From Parvibaculum sp002684405 (GTDB taxonomy: Bacteria > Pseudomonadota > Alphaproteobacteria > Parvibaculales > Parvibaculaceae): DNA of 64,000 bases. Below the pieces are notes generated by a model, which saw only the letters and a program-made list of their open reading frames with translations, was not told the origin of the DNA and searched no databases. The translations under genes were made by a program, and so were the position numbers. This document shows positions 52,739-61,545 of this stretch, in pieces (position 1 is the first letter of the stretch; each line of letters opens with the position of its first letter). The stretch is from positions 496,001 through 560,000 of the forward strand of contig OZ223205.1 of assembly GCA_965140395.1 (NCBI GenBank). The letters are read 5' to 3'.

Positions 52739-53389
52739 TCAGCACTCCATGCCAAGCAGCGGGTCGGGCACGCCATGCCCCGTATCAATGAAAACCGCAC
52801 GTTTCAGCTCCGGCTCCAGGTCCATTCGGAGCTTCTTCGTCCAGATATCTTCCTGGACCTCGACGGGAACGATAGTGCCGATAAGGCGCGGATTTCCGTC
52901 TGCGGCCGGTGCGATGGGCAGGGTCACCAGCTCGCAGATATTCGTGCTGCCGTCGAAGCCGCGCATCTCGCGCTGCATGATGACGCCGCAGGGCATTTCA
53001 TGGAGGGCTTTGAGCCTGGCAATGTCGAGTTGGCGGGTCGGATAATCGCCCAGGCCGAAAAGATCAACCCCGGTGAGATCGAAACCCGTCGCCTCGGCGA
53101 GCGCCGATCCATAGATGCGGAAGATGAGCTGTTCGGGCCCGGCCCAACTCATATAGCGGATATAGGGAAGGATCTGGCGCAAGGCCCGGGGACTGACGGC
53201 GCTCGCAGCGGGAATGGGATCGGCGCCACGCGCTTCCTGCCACCAGGCCAGAAACTGGTGCCCGGCGCCGGTAAGCTGTACCCCGGCATAGATTTCAGGT
53301 GTCGAAGAGCTGTCGCCCTGAATATCGACGGTCGCGCCGGCCAGATATTCGCGGCTGAGAACGCGCGTAATCCAGGCTGGGGATGTCAT
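52739..53389 (-). CDS. PAS-domain protein (PF07310-like)
   Basis: 216 aa. The PAS-like core spans about residues 60-190: LPYIRYMSWAGPEQLIFRIYGSALAEATGFDLTG is the alphaproteobacterial PAS_5 signature, followed by GVIMQREMRGFDGSTNICELVTLPIA. No output domain (kinase, GGDEF, HTH) is attached. It is probably a small soluble sensor or adaptor. The start at 53389 is chosen; an in-frame Met at 53488 would add 33 Cys/Arg-rich residues that look like readthrough. It lies convergent to the GFA gene and 158 bp upstream of rho's stop on the same strand. Confidence 0.8.
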   Translation of the reverse strand: MTSPAWITRVLSREYLAGATVDIQGDSSSTPEIYAGVQLTGAGHQFLAWWQEARGADPIPAASAVSPRALRQILPYIRYMSWAGPEQLIFRIYGSALAEATGFDLTGVDLFGLGDYPTRQLDIARLKALHEMPCGVIMQREMRGFDGSTNICELVTLPIAPAADGNPRLIGTIVPVEVQEDIWTKKLRMDLEPELKRAVFIDTGHGVPDPLLGMEC

Positions 53390-53547
53390 GCCACCCCCGT
53401 CCGTTTCCCCGGTTCTCCACTTACCCGTCATGCCTGCCCGTGCCCTCCAGTGCCGACACAGACATCTTAGGACGGGAAGTCGTTCCAAACCGTTAACCGG
53501 CCGGCTTCAACGGGCATGCGGCGCCATAGCGACACCGCTTTGCGGCT

Positions 53548-54819
53548 TCAGGTATTCATCGAGTCGAAGAACTCGTCATTGCTCTTGGTCTGCTTGAGCT
53601 TGTCGAGCAGGAACTCGATGGCATCCACAGTCCCCATCGGATTGAGGATACGGCGCAGCACATACATCTTCTGGAGCTGGGCCTTTTCGACCAGCAGCTC
53701 TTCCTTACGGGTGCCGGATTTGAGGATGTCGATCGCCGGGAAGACGCGCTTATCGGCAATCTTGCGGTCGAGAATGATTTCGGAGTTACCCGTGCCCTTG
53801 AACTCTTCGAAGATCACTTCGTCCATGCGGCTGCCGGTATCGATAAGCGCCGTCGCAATGATGGTCAGCGACCCGCCCTCTTCGATGTTTCGCGCCGCGC
53901 CGAAGAAGCGCTTGGGGCGCTGCAGCGCATTGGCGTCCACACCGCCGGTCAGCACCTTGCCGGAGCTCGGCACCACCGTGTTGTAGGCGCGGCCGAGACG
54001 GGTGATCGAGTCGAGCAGGATGACAACGTCGCGGCCATGCTCGACCAGGCGCTTGGCCTTTTCGATCACCATTTCCGCGACCTGCACATGGCGCTGCGCC
54101 GGCTCGTCGAAGGTGGAGGAGATGACCTCGCCCTTCACCGAGCGCTGCATGTCGGTCACTTCTTCCGGCCGCTCGTCGATCAGCAGCACGATCAGATAGC
54201 TTTCGGGATGATTGGTCGTGATGGAATGCGCGATGTTCTGCAGCAGAACCGTCTTACCGGTCCGCGGCGGCGCGACGATCAGGCCGCGCTGGCCCTTGCC
54301 GAGCGGCGCCACGATGTCGATCACGCGCGAGGAACGATCCTTCAGCGTCGGATCCTCGACTTCCATTTCGAGACGGCTGTCGGGATAGAGCGGCGTCAGA
54401 TTGTCGAAATGAACCTTGTGGCGCGCCTTGTCCGGGCTTTCGAAATTGATCGAATTGACCTTCAGCAGCGCGAAATAGCGCTCGCCTTCCTTGGGGCTGC
54501 GGATATCGCCTTCCACCGTATCGCCGGTGCGGAGCGAGAAGCGGCGGATCTGCGAGGGCGATACATAGATATCGTCCGGGCCCGGCAGGTAGTTCGCTTC
54601 GGGCGAGCGCAGGAAGCCGAAACCGTCCGGCAGCACTTCCACCACGCCTTCGCCGATAATATCCACATTGCGCTCGGCATACTGCTTCAGGATCGCGAAC
54701 ATCATGTCCTGCGTCCTGAGCGTCGAGGCGTTCTCGACCTCGAGCTCCTCGGCAAGCGAGAGCAGTTCCGTCGGGGATTTGGCTTTGAGGTCTTGCAGCT
54801 TGATCTGCGTCTCGGACAT
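53548..54819 (-). CDS. rho: Transcription termination factor Rho
   Basis: 423 aa. The N-terminal RNA-binding domain has GFGFLRSPEANYLPGPDDIYVSPSQIRRF, and Walker A is VAPPRTGKT (183-191). The Q-loop, R-loop and arginine-finger regions (KVLTGGVDANALQRPKRFFGAARN) are all present. It forms a hexameric helicase that ends transcription. The start MSETQIKLQD at 54819 is the family start. The gap before it is 516 bp long, which fits autogenous attenuation in the leader. Confidence 0.97.
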   Translation of the reverse strand: MSETQIKLQDLKAKSPTELLSLAEELEVENASTLRTQDMMFAILKQYAERNVDIIGEGVVEVLPDGFGFLRSPEANYLPGPDDIYVSPSQIRRFSLRTGDTVEGDIRSPKEGERYFALLKVNSINFESPDKARHKVHFDNLTPLYPDSRLEMEVEDPTLKDRSSRVIDIVAPLGKGQRGLIVAPPRTGKTVLLQNIAHSITTNHPESYLIVLLIDERPEEVTDMQRSVKGEVISSTFDEPAQRHVQVAEMVIEKAKRLVEHGRDVVILLDSITRLGRAYNTVVPSSGKVLTGGVDANALQRPKRFFGAARNIEEGGSLTIIATALIDTGSRMDEVIFEEFKGTGNSEIILDRKIADKRVFPAIDILKSGTRKEELLVEKAQLQKMYVLRRILNPMGTVDAIEFLLDKLKQTKSNDEFFDSMNT

Positions 54820-55335
54820 TTTCGGCGTCTCTTTTTTCCGCATCCGGCCCGTCAGGGGTCTCGGACATAGCGTCTATGGTGTCGGAATGGCCTTGCCTCT
54901 TTTCGAGGAACGGCCGGGCTGGGAAATGAGGTTTTCTGCCTTTGCGCCGGGCGCTCGATACGCGCGAGCGGGGCTTTTTCGGCGGTGATCTGGAAAGTGA
55001 GGCCTTCCGGAACTGAAACCTTTATGGGCGGGTGTTTGAAATCGGTCGATTGTCAGGAAATCGCCCTTGATCCGGGCATCGGTGCCTTTCCCGCCACCAT
55101 ATCGCGTGAAATCCGGAGGGATTCAGCGATTACGTGCTCTTGGAACCACCTGACAGACCGGTTGGGCTACCCGGTGGCCTGGAAAGGACGATAAGGAAGG
55201 ATTCCGGTCTCCCGGCTTTCTACGCAACATATAACCGCAGAAGCCCGCATATTCAATCGGTTTCACACCGCGACCGTTCAGGCCGGGTGAGACCGGTCGT
55301 CGCGCCTCGGACTGGAAACCCCCGACCGGACAGGC
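54820..55335 (-). promoter_or_regulatory. Long rho leader and hemJ-rho gap, 516 bp
   Basis: No gene is supported here; the short frames present are not protein-like. It must hold the rho promoter and leader. Rho genes elsewhere are controlled by Rho-dependent attenuation in a long, C-rich, poorly structured leader, so the length is suggestive. No strong intrinsic hairpin was seen. Confidence 0.4.
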
Positions 55336-55782
55336 CTAGAACGGCTTCACCACCACCAGGATGACGATGAAAACCACCAGAACCGGCGGGCCTTCGTTCA
55401 CGATCCGGAAGAAACGGCTCGTATAGGGCCGCTCGTCGTGCTCGAACTGTTTGCGCCAGCGCGCAAACATACCGTGCAAGGCCGTCATCAGGACGACCAG
55501 CGTCAGCTTGGCGTGCATCCAAGGCTGGCTGAGCCAGTCCGGCACGGCAATGAGCATCAGGATGCCGAACAGAAACGTCGAAATCATCGCCGGATTGATG
55601 ATCCCGCGCAGCAGACGGCGCTCCATCACCTTGAAGGTCTCCGACTTGTCCGACCCGATCTCACTTTCGCGGTGATAGACGAACAGACGCGGCAGATAGG
55701 CCATGCCCGCCATCCAAAAGATCACCGAAATCACATGCAGGGCGCGCAGCCAGTCATAGCCATCGATAAGAAAATTCTGCAC
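55336..55782 (-). CDS. hemJ: Protoporphyrinogen oxidase HemJ
   Basis: 148 aa with four membrane helices. The conserved histidine in WLRALHVISVIFWMAGMAYLPRLFVYH and the W/R residues of the family are present, as is RLLRGIINPAM. It oxidises protoporphyrinogen IX to protoporphyrin at the inner membrane and replaces HemG/HemY in many alphaproteobacteria. The start is taken as GTG at 55782 (aagga before it); the frame is open further upstream to 55827. It follows hemH and hemE on the same strand, matching pathway order in reverse. Confidence 0.92.
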   Translation of the reverse strand: MQNFLIDGYDWLRALHVISVIFWMAGMAYLPRLFVYHRESEIGSDKSETFKVMERRLLRGIINPAMISTFLFGILMLIAVPDWLSQPWMHAKLTLVVLMTALHGMFARWRKQFEHDERPYTSRFFRIVNEGPPVLVVFIVILVVVKPF

Positions 55783-55903
55783 GGGAAAAATCCTTGGGCG
55801 GGATCGGGTCGCAAAGCCGGGTCGCAAGTCTAGGTGGAAAATTCAGCGGGCCGGGGCCGCACCCTATCCCCGGTCCCGAGGACGAACAAGCGCCCCGCAT
55901 CGA

Positions 55904-56962
55904 TCAGGAGACGCTTTTCAGCGCCACATTCTCCGTGCAGGGCCTGCCGGCCGCATCTTCCGGACACAACACGCCCTCATGCGCCCTGGCATCGCGCACC
56001 AGCGCTGCCAGCGCCTCGATGAAGGCCGGATGGCTCGAGACCGTCGCGACACGCTCATAGCGCGGCACACCGGCTTTCTTCGCCAACTCGCCATATTCGA
56101 TATCGAGTTCGACCAGCGTCTCCGAATGCTCCGACACGAAGGCTATGGGCACGACGATCAGGCTCTTGCCCTCGGCGCCAGCCTTCTCGATCTCATCATC
56201 CGTCGCCGGTCCGATCCATTCCATCGGCCCCACCCGGCTCTGATAGCTCGCCCGCCAATCAAGGGCCTTGATGCCGAGCGCTTTCGCCAGCGCTTCGCAG
56301 CTCTGCTCGACCTGCGCCTGATAGGGATCGCCCTGATCGACGATCTTTTTCGGCAGGCCATGCGCCGAAAAAAGGATTCGTACGGATGATTTATCCTCGA
56401 AGGTGTCGAGCTTTGCCTTCAGGAGATCCGCATAGGCCCCGATGAAGCCCTCCGCGGTGGGGTAGCAGCAGACCGCCCGCGTCGGGAGGTCGAGCCCGGC
56501 CGCGGCAACGGCATGATCCCAGTCCTCGAGCGAGCTTTCCGTCGTTGTGGTCGAATATTGCGGATAAAGCGGCAGCAGCACGATCTCGTCGGCGCCCCAG
56601 GCTTTCACCTCTTCCACCGCTTCGTTTGCGAAGGGATGCCAGTAGCGCATGGCGATGAAGCATTTCGCGTCAATCTCCGCGCCCGCCTCCCCCGTCAGCA
56701 GCTTTTCGAGCGCATCGCCCTGCGCCCGGGTTTCCGGCACCAGCGGCGAGCGGCCGCCGATATTGGCGTAGATCTCGCGCGCCACCGGCGCCCGCCGCGA
56801 GGAAATGATCTTCGCGATCAGCCAGCGCAAAGGGTTCGGCAGCCGAATGATCGCCGGATCGTTGAACAGGTTGAACAGAAAAGGCTGCACGGCGTCCGGA
56901 CCGTCCGGACCACCCAGATTGAACAGGACGATCGCTACCTTGCGCCGCGCATTGTCAGACAT
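55904..56962 (-). CDS. hemH: Ferrochelatase
   Basis: 352 aa. LFNLGGPDGPDAVQPFLFNLFNDPAII is the family start, and LPLYPQYSTTTTESS, FSAHGLPKKIVDQGDPY (catalytic His) and PIAFVSEHSETLVELDIEY (metal Glu) are in place. It inserts Fe2+ into protoporphyrin IX, the last step of haem synthesis. hemE ends 3 bp before its start, so the two are coupled. The C-terminal tail contains a Cys pair (VLCPEDAAGRPC), which could bind a 2Fe-2S cluster as in some alphaproteobacterial ferrochelatases. Confidence 0.95.
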   Translation of the reverse strand: MSDNARRKVAIVLFNLGGPDGPDAVQPFLFNLFNDPAIIRLPNPLRWLIAKIISSRRAPVAREIYANIGGRSPLVPETRAQGDALEKLLTGEAGAEIDAKCFIAMRYWHPFANEAVEEVKAWGADEIVLLPLYPQYSTTTTESSLEDWDHAVAAAGLDLPTRAVCCYPTAEGFIGAYADLLKAKLDTFEDKSSVRILFSAHGLPKKIVDQGDPYQAQVEQSCEALAKALGIKALDWRASYQSRVGPMEWIGPATDDEIEKAGAEGKSLIVVPIAFVSEHSETLVELDIEYGELAKKAGVPRYERVATVSSHPAFIEALAALVRDARAHEGVLCPEDAAGRPCTENVALKSVS

Positions 56963-56965
56963 GCC

Positions 56966-58018
56966 TCAAGCCTTCCAGTTCTTCACGAGCTCCACGAGCT
57001 CGGCCACATGATCGGGCGGGGTTTGCGGCACGATGCCATGGCCCAGATTGAACACGAACGGGCCGCCCCCGAGTTCTTCGAGGATATAGGTCGCCTGCCG
57101 CCTCATTTCTTCCCCACCCGCGACCAGAAGCAGCGGATCGAGATTGCCCTGAACGCAACCCTGGCTCTGGAGCCGCTCGCGCGCCCAGCGAAGCTGCATG
57201 CCGGTATCGAGGCTCAGCGCATCGACGCCCGTCTCGCGGAAATAAGTCTCCGCCATCGGTCCCGCACCGCGCGGGAAGGCGATCACCGGAACATCGGGAT
57301 ATTTCGCCTTCAGCTTGGCCGTGATGGCTTTCATCGGCTCCAGCGCAAACCGCCGGAAGGAAAGATCCGGCAGCGAGCCCGCCCATGTATCGAAAATCTG
57401 GAGAGCCTCGGCCCCCTGCTCCACCTGCGCGGAAAGATGCACAACCGTCGCCTCGACCAGCAGATCGATCAATTGCTGGAACTCGTCCGGCGCCCGATAG
57501 GCCCAGGCCTTGGCCGCACCCTGATCGGGCGAACCACGCCCGCCCACCATATAGGTCGCCACCGTCCAGGGCGCGCCGGCAAAACCGATCAGCGTCACAT
57601 CCTCCGGCAGGCTTTTGGAAAGCCTCGACACCGTCTCATAGACGGGAGCAAGCCGATCCTTCACCGCACCGAGATCGAGGTCGCCAAGCTGGCCGAGGTC
57701 GGTAATGGGCTCCAGCACCGGCCCTTCGCCTTCCTTGAAAGCCACTTCCTGGCCCAGCGCATCGGGCACCACGAGAATGTCGGAAAAGAGGATCGCCGCA
57801 TCGAAGCCGAACCGGCGGATCGGTTGAAGCGTCACTTCCTCGGCAAGTTCCGGATTGTAGCAAAGATTGAGAAAACTGCCGGCGACACCGCGAACCTGCT
57901 TGTACTCCGGGAGATACCGTCCCGCCTGACGCATGAACCAGACCGGGGGCCTTTCCTGTGTCTCGCCTGCCAGTGCCTTGAGAAGCCGTTTCTTCGGTGC
58001 TGCCGTCCCGTTTGTCAC
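56966..58018 (-). CDS. hemE: Uroporphyrinogen decarboxylase
   Basis: 350 aa. RPPVWFMRQAGRYLPEY (23-39) and FSDILVVPDALGQEV are diagnostic. It decarboxylates uroporphyrinogen III to coproporphyrinogen III. The start is GTG at 58018 with a strong aaggag site; the longer frame upstream runs into the predicted origin and is rejected. It transcribes away from oriC, as in Caulobacter, where hemE flanks the origin. Confidence 0.95.
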   Translation of the reverse strand: MTNGTAAPKKRLLKALAGETQERPPVWFMRQAGRYLPEYKQVRGVAGSFLNLCYNPELAEEVTLQPIRRFGFDAAILFSDILVVPDALGQEVAFKEGEGPVLEPITDLGQLGDLDLGAVKDRLAPVYETVSRLSKSLPEDVTLIGFAGAPWTVATYMVGGRGSPDQGAAKAWAYRAPDEFQQLIDLLVEATVVHLSAQVEQGAEALQIFDTWAGSLPDLSFRRFALEPMKAITAKLKAKYPDVPVIAFPRGAGPMAETYFRETGVDALSLDTGMQLRWARERLQSQGCVQGNLDPLLLVAGGEEMRRQATYILEELGGGPFVFNLGHGIVPQTPPDHVAELVELVKNWKA

Positions 58019-58552
58019 AGGCTCTTTCTCCTTACTAATAAAGATTCTTGAAATAGTAGGGGATAGTGGATGGCTGTGGATGATGGGGATTAAAACGCCA
58101 CCCGTTTTCATCCACAGGCGGGACGGTACATGGCGGCACCCTTCCCGATCCCTTCCTAACGCAAGATGCCTGTGTGCAGAAGAGGACATAATGTCGAAAG
58201 CATTGTGACTCTGGCTGCTTGATCTGTGGGCGGCTTTTCCACACAGCCTGTGAAGCATGGGGATAATTAGTGGGTCATACCGGGACAGTCATGTTTTCCC
58301 CGATTCCCCTAAGCGTATCCGCTGGCTTTTCCCTGGACTCATGAAACAGGGGAGGAAAAACGCAAAGCGGGTATGGCTAAGTCATACCGCTTCCGAAAAG
58401 CCGAGTTACGCCCGTTCTCCACACTTATCCACAAGGGTGACGGCAATATACGTGAGGTTGTGCCGGGGCCTGTCCGGCTCGCGTGGCAAGCGAAAAATAT
58501 TGGCAAGCCAGGGAGCGGACCGATAGTTTGGCGCAGCTGTCGGGAAAGGTTC
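58019..58552. other. Predicted chromosomal replication origin (oriC)
   Basis: The 534-bp gap between divergent hemE and ppsR is the classical alphaproteobacterial origin site. It contains one perfect DnaA box (TTATCCACA, 58425-58433) and five one-mismatch boxes: TGTGGATGA 58075-58083, TCATCCACA 58108-58116, TTTTCCACA 58235-58243, TGGGGATAA 58258-58266 and TTCTCCACA 58415-58423. Near hemE is an AT-rich segment (58032-58058) suitable for unwinding. A GGTATG-N7-CATACC dyad sits at 58370-58388 and a further GGTCATACC at 58273-58281. No TTAA-N7-TTAA CtrA site was found. Confidence 0.85.
58425..58433 (+). other. Perfect DnaA box in oriC
   Basis: TTATCCACA, exactly the high-affinity consensus. A one-mismatch box (58415-58423) ends one base before it, so the two are 10 bp apart, about one helical turn, which would favour cooperative DnaA binding. 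Confidence 0.85.
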
Positions 58553-59380
58553 ATGAACTCCAAGCGCATCTTCCATCTTCATCTCGTGTCGGACGCGACC
58601 GGCGAAACGCTCAACGCCGTAGCGCGCGCCGCCTGCGCGCAATATGAGGACGCGCGTCCGGTGGAGCATGTCTATGCGCTGGTGCGCGGACCCAAACAGC
58701 TCGAGCGCGTATTGAGCGAGATCGAAACCTCGCCGGGTATCGTCATGTTCACCATGGTGAATGACGAGCTGAGAAAGCGTCTGGAAGCGCGTTGCTTTGA
58801 GATGCAGGTGCCCTGCATCTCCGTTCTCGATCCGGCGATGCAGGCGCTGGGCAGCTATCTCGGCAAGGAGATTTCCCACAAGCCGGGCTCCCAGCACGCT
58901 ATGGATGCCGAATATTTCGGGCGGATCGACGCGCTGAACTACACCATGTCGCATGATGACGGTCAGTCGGCGGGCGATCTCGACGATGCCGACATCATTC
59001 TGCTGGGGGTCAGCCGCACTTCGAAAACGCCGACCTGTATTTATCTGGCCAATCGCGGCATCAAGGCGGCCAATGTTCCGATCGTCCCCGGCGCGCCCTT
59101 GCCGCCCGATCTGGAAACGGCATCTCATCCGCTGGTCGTGGGGCTGACCACCAGCCCGGACCGGCTGATCCAGATCCGCAAGAACCGGCTTCTTTCGCTC
59201 CACGAGAAGACGGACACCGATTATGTTTCGCCGGAAGCTGTATCCGATGAGGTGGCCTATGCTCGCCGCCTCTATGCCCGCAATGGCTGGCCGGTGATCG
59301 ACGTGACGCGCCGTTCCATTGAGGAAACCGCCGCCGCCGTCCTCAATCTTTATTCTGACAGACAAAGAGCCGCGCAATGA
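58553..59380 (+). CDS. Pyruvate, phosphate dikinase regulatory protein (PPSR/PDRP)
   Basis: 275 aa. HLHLVSDATGETLN at the N-terminus and the P-loop-like GVSRTSKTP (about 152-160) define the bifunctional kinase/phosphorylase family (DUF299) that switches PpdK or PpsA by ADP-dependent phosphorylation. It is the gene to the right of the origin in this class (the RP001-type gene of Caulobacter). The start at 58553 follows aaagg; an open frame runs back into the origin. maf overlaps its stop by 4 bp. Confidence 0.92.
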   Translation: MNSKRIFHLHLVSDATGETLNAVARAACAQYEDARPVEHVYALVRGPKQLERVLSEIETSPGIVMFTMVNDELRKRLEARCFEMQVPCISVLDPAMQALGSYLGKEISHKPGSQHAMDAEYFGRIDALNYTMSHDDGQSAGDLDDADIILLGVSRTSKTPTCIYLANRGIKAANVPIVPGAPLPPDLETASHPLVVGLTTSPDRLIQIRKNRLLSLHEKTDTDYVSPEAVSDEVAYARRLYARNGWPVIDVTRRSIEETAAAVLNLYSDRQRAAQ

Positions 59381-59994
59381 CCCGTTCTCTCATCCTCGGA
59401 TCCGGCAGCGCGGTCCGCGCCATGCTGCTGTCCCAGGCAGGCGTCGAATTCGAGGTCGTGACCTCCGAGGTGGATGAGGATGCGATCAAGAAAGAATTCG
59501 CCGAAGGAGAACAACTGGGAGATACGGAGTTCGCGACTGACAAACTCGCGTTGAAACTGGCCGAGGCAAAGGCGCTCGCCGTTGCCGCTAAGCGTCCCGA
59601 TGCGCTGGTGATCGGCGCCGACCAGATTCTGAGCTGCGAGGGTCGCCGCTTCGACAAGCCCAGAGACATCGATGAGGCCCGTGGCAATCTGAAATTCTTC
59701 CGCGGCAAGCCGCATATTCTGCATGGCGGCATCGCGATTGCGCAGGGCGATGCGGTTATCTGGGGTCATTCCGACCGCGCGACGCTCACCATGCGGGGCT
59801 TTACCGATGCGTTTCTGGACGATTATCTCGACCGGCTGGGCGACGAGGTGCTGAAAAGCGTGGGCTGCTACCAGATGGAAGGCCCGGGCGTTCAGCTTTT
59901 CGAGCGGATCGAGGGCGACTATTTCACCATTCTCGGCCTGCCCCTTCTGGCCCTTCTCGCCGAGCTGCGCCGCCTCGCCGCGGTTCCCGCCTGA
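59377..59994 (+). CDS. maf: Maf-family nucleotide pyrophosphatase
   Basis: 205 aa. Opens with SLILGSGSAVRAMLLSQAG, a variant of the usual GSxSPxR; the Pro-Arg is here Val-Arg. It contains VIGADQILSCEGRRFDKP, in which the catalytic Asp is present, and YQMEGPGVQLFERIEGDYFTILGLPLLAL. Maf proteins hydrolyse m7GTP, UTP or dTTP analogues. Overlap with ppsR and an 11-bp gap to aroE indicate an operon. Confidence 0.92.
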   Translation: MTRSLILGSGSAVRAMLLSQAGVEFEVVTSEVDEDAIKKEFAEGEQLGDTEFATDKLALKLAEAKALAVAAKRPDALVIGADQILSCEGRRFDKPRDIDEARGNLKFFRGKPHILHGGIAIAQGDAVIWGHSDRATLTMRGFTDAFLDDYLDRLGDEVLKSVGCYQMEGPGVQLFERIEGDYFTILGLPLLALLAELRRLAAVPA

Positions 59995-60005
59995 GGAGGT
60001 CCCCA

Positions 60006-60839
60006 ATGCGCAAGGCATGTGTCATCGGCTGGCCCGTCGCCCATTCCCGTTCGCCGCTTATCCATAATTTCTGGATCGAAAAATACGGTATCCCCGACGC
60101 CCTTTATGAGCGTCTGGCGGTGGAGCCGGAAAATCTGGCGGGTACCATCGTGCGGCTGAACGAGCTCGGCTATGTCGGCGCCAATGTCACTGTGCCGCAT
60201 AAGGAAGCCGCCTTTGCACTTCTTACCCGGCACGATCCGCTGGCAAAACGCCTGCGCGCGGTCAACACCATCGTGACGACCGACGACGGGCTGGAAGGCC
60301 GGAATACCGACGGCTATGGATTCATCGCCAATCTGAAATCGGGCGCACCCGGCTGGAATGCCGCCGCCGCGCCCGCCGTGATGATCGGTGCTGGCGGCGC
60401 GGCCCGTGCCATTGCCGCCTCGCTGGAAGAGGAAGGCGCGCCGGAATTGCGCATCGTCAACCGCACGAAGGAACGTGCCGAGGCGCTTGCCCGCGAGATC
60501 GGCCTGGCCAACGCTCATATATATGAGTGGGACGAACTGCCGCGCGCGCTGGAGGGGGCCGGTCTTCTCGTCAACACGACGACGCGCGGCATGAAGGGCG
60601 AGAACGATCTGACGCTCGATCTGTCGCCGCTCACCGCCGAGGCCGTTGTCACCGATATCGTCTACACGCCGCTCGAAACGGGGCTTCTGCGGGACGCGAA
60701 AGCGGCTGGCCTTGCGACTGTGGATGGACTCGGCATGTTGCTGCATCAGGCGGTGCCCGGCTTCGAAGCCTGGTTCGGGACGCGGCCCGAGGTTACGGAT
60801 GAATTGCGCGCGCATGTTCTGGGCGATATGGGTGCCTGA
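60006..60839 (+). CDS. aroE: Shikimate dehydrogenase
   Basis: 277 aa. VIGWPVAHSRSPLIHNFW binds shikimate, catalytic Lys66 is in ANVTVPHKEAAF, and GAGGAARAIAASLEEEG is the NADPH motif. It reduces 3-dehydroshikimate. It lies between maf and coaE, the standard order in this group. An agg-rich ribosome site precedes the ATG. Confidence 0.95.
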   Translation: MRKACVIGWPVAHSRSPLIHNFWIEKYGIPDALYERLAVEPENLAGTIVRLNELGYVGANVTVPHKEAAFALLTRHDPLAKRLRAVNTIVTTDDGLEGRNTDGYGFIANLKSGAPGWNAAAAPAVMIGAGGAARAIAASLEEEGAPELRIVNRTKERAEALAREIGLANAHIYEWDELPRALEGAGLLVNTTTRGMKGENDLTLDLSPLTAEAVVTDIVYTPLETGLLRDAKAAGLATVDGLGMLLHQAVPGFEAWFGTRPEVTDELRAHVLGDMGA

Positions 60840-60891
60840 AAAACAAATATGCGTAAGAAGACGGCGCAAGAAGAATGAGAGGGAGAACGCA

Positions 60892-61518
60892 ATGCTGCTG
60901 ATCGGTCTCACCGGGTCCATCGGCATGGGCAAATCGGAAACCGCGCGCATGTTCCGCGAGCTGGGCGTGCCTGTCTATGACGCGGATGCCGCCGTGCATG
61001 AGCTTTACGGCAAGGGCGGCAAGGCGGTCGCCCCCATCGGCGAAGCATTTCCCGAGGCGGTCGTCGACGGGGCGGTGGACCGTAAGGCGCTGTCGCGCTG
61101 CGTGGTCGGCCTGCCGGATGAAATGAAGAAGCTCGAAGCCATCGTTCATCCGCTGGTCGGCCAGGTACAAATCGACTTCCTGAAGCAGGCCGCGGCGGAC
61201 GGACACGAGATGGTCGTGCTCGACATTCCGCTTCTCTACGAAACGGGCGGCGAATCCCGTGTCGATGTTGTGGTGGTGGTCTCCGCCCCCTACGATCTTC
61301 AGAAGCAACGCGTGTTGGCGCGGCCCGATATGGATGAAGCGAAATTCGCGGCGATCCACGCCAAGCAGACGCCCGACGAAGAAAAGCGCCAACGCGCGGA
61401 TTTCATTGTGGAGAGCGACAAGGGTCTCGACCATGCTACCGCGCAGGTGAAAGAGATCGTCGCGGCGTTGAAAGGCCGGGAGGGCAAAGTGCTTCGGGAG
61501 AGACTGCCTCAGGCCTGA
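60892..61518 (+). CDS. coaE: Dephospho-CoA kinase
   Basis: 208 aa. Walker A GLTGSIGMGKSET (5-17), VYDADAAVHELYG and LDIPLLYETGGESRVD are the family motifs. It makes the last step of coenzyme A synthesis. The ATG at 60892 has a gaggga site; the open frame continues back into aroE and is not real. Part of the ori-proximal maf-aroE-coaE-dnaQ run. Confidence 0.95.
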   Translation: MLLIGLTGSIGMGKSETARMFRELGVPVYDADAAVHELYGKGGKAVAPIGEAFPEAVVDGAVDRKALSRCVVGLPDEMKKLEAIVHPLVGQVQIDFLKQAAADGHEMVVLDIPLLYETGGESRVDVVVVVSAPYDLQKQRVLARPDMDEAKFAAIHAKQTPDEEKRQRADFIVESDKGLDHATAQVKEIVAALKGREGKVLRERLPQA

Positions 61519-61545
61519 TCCCGAGCCGGATAGGGGAGACGACGA

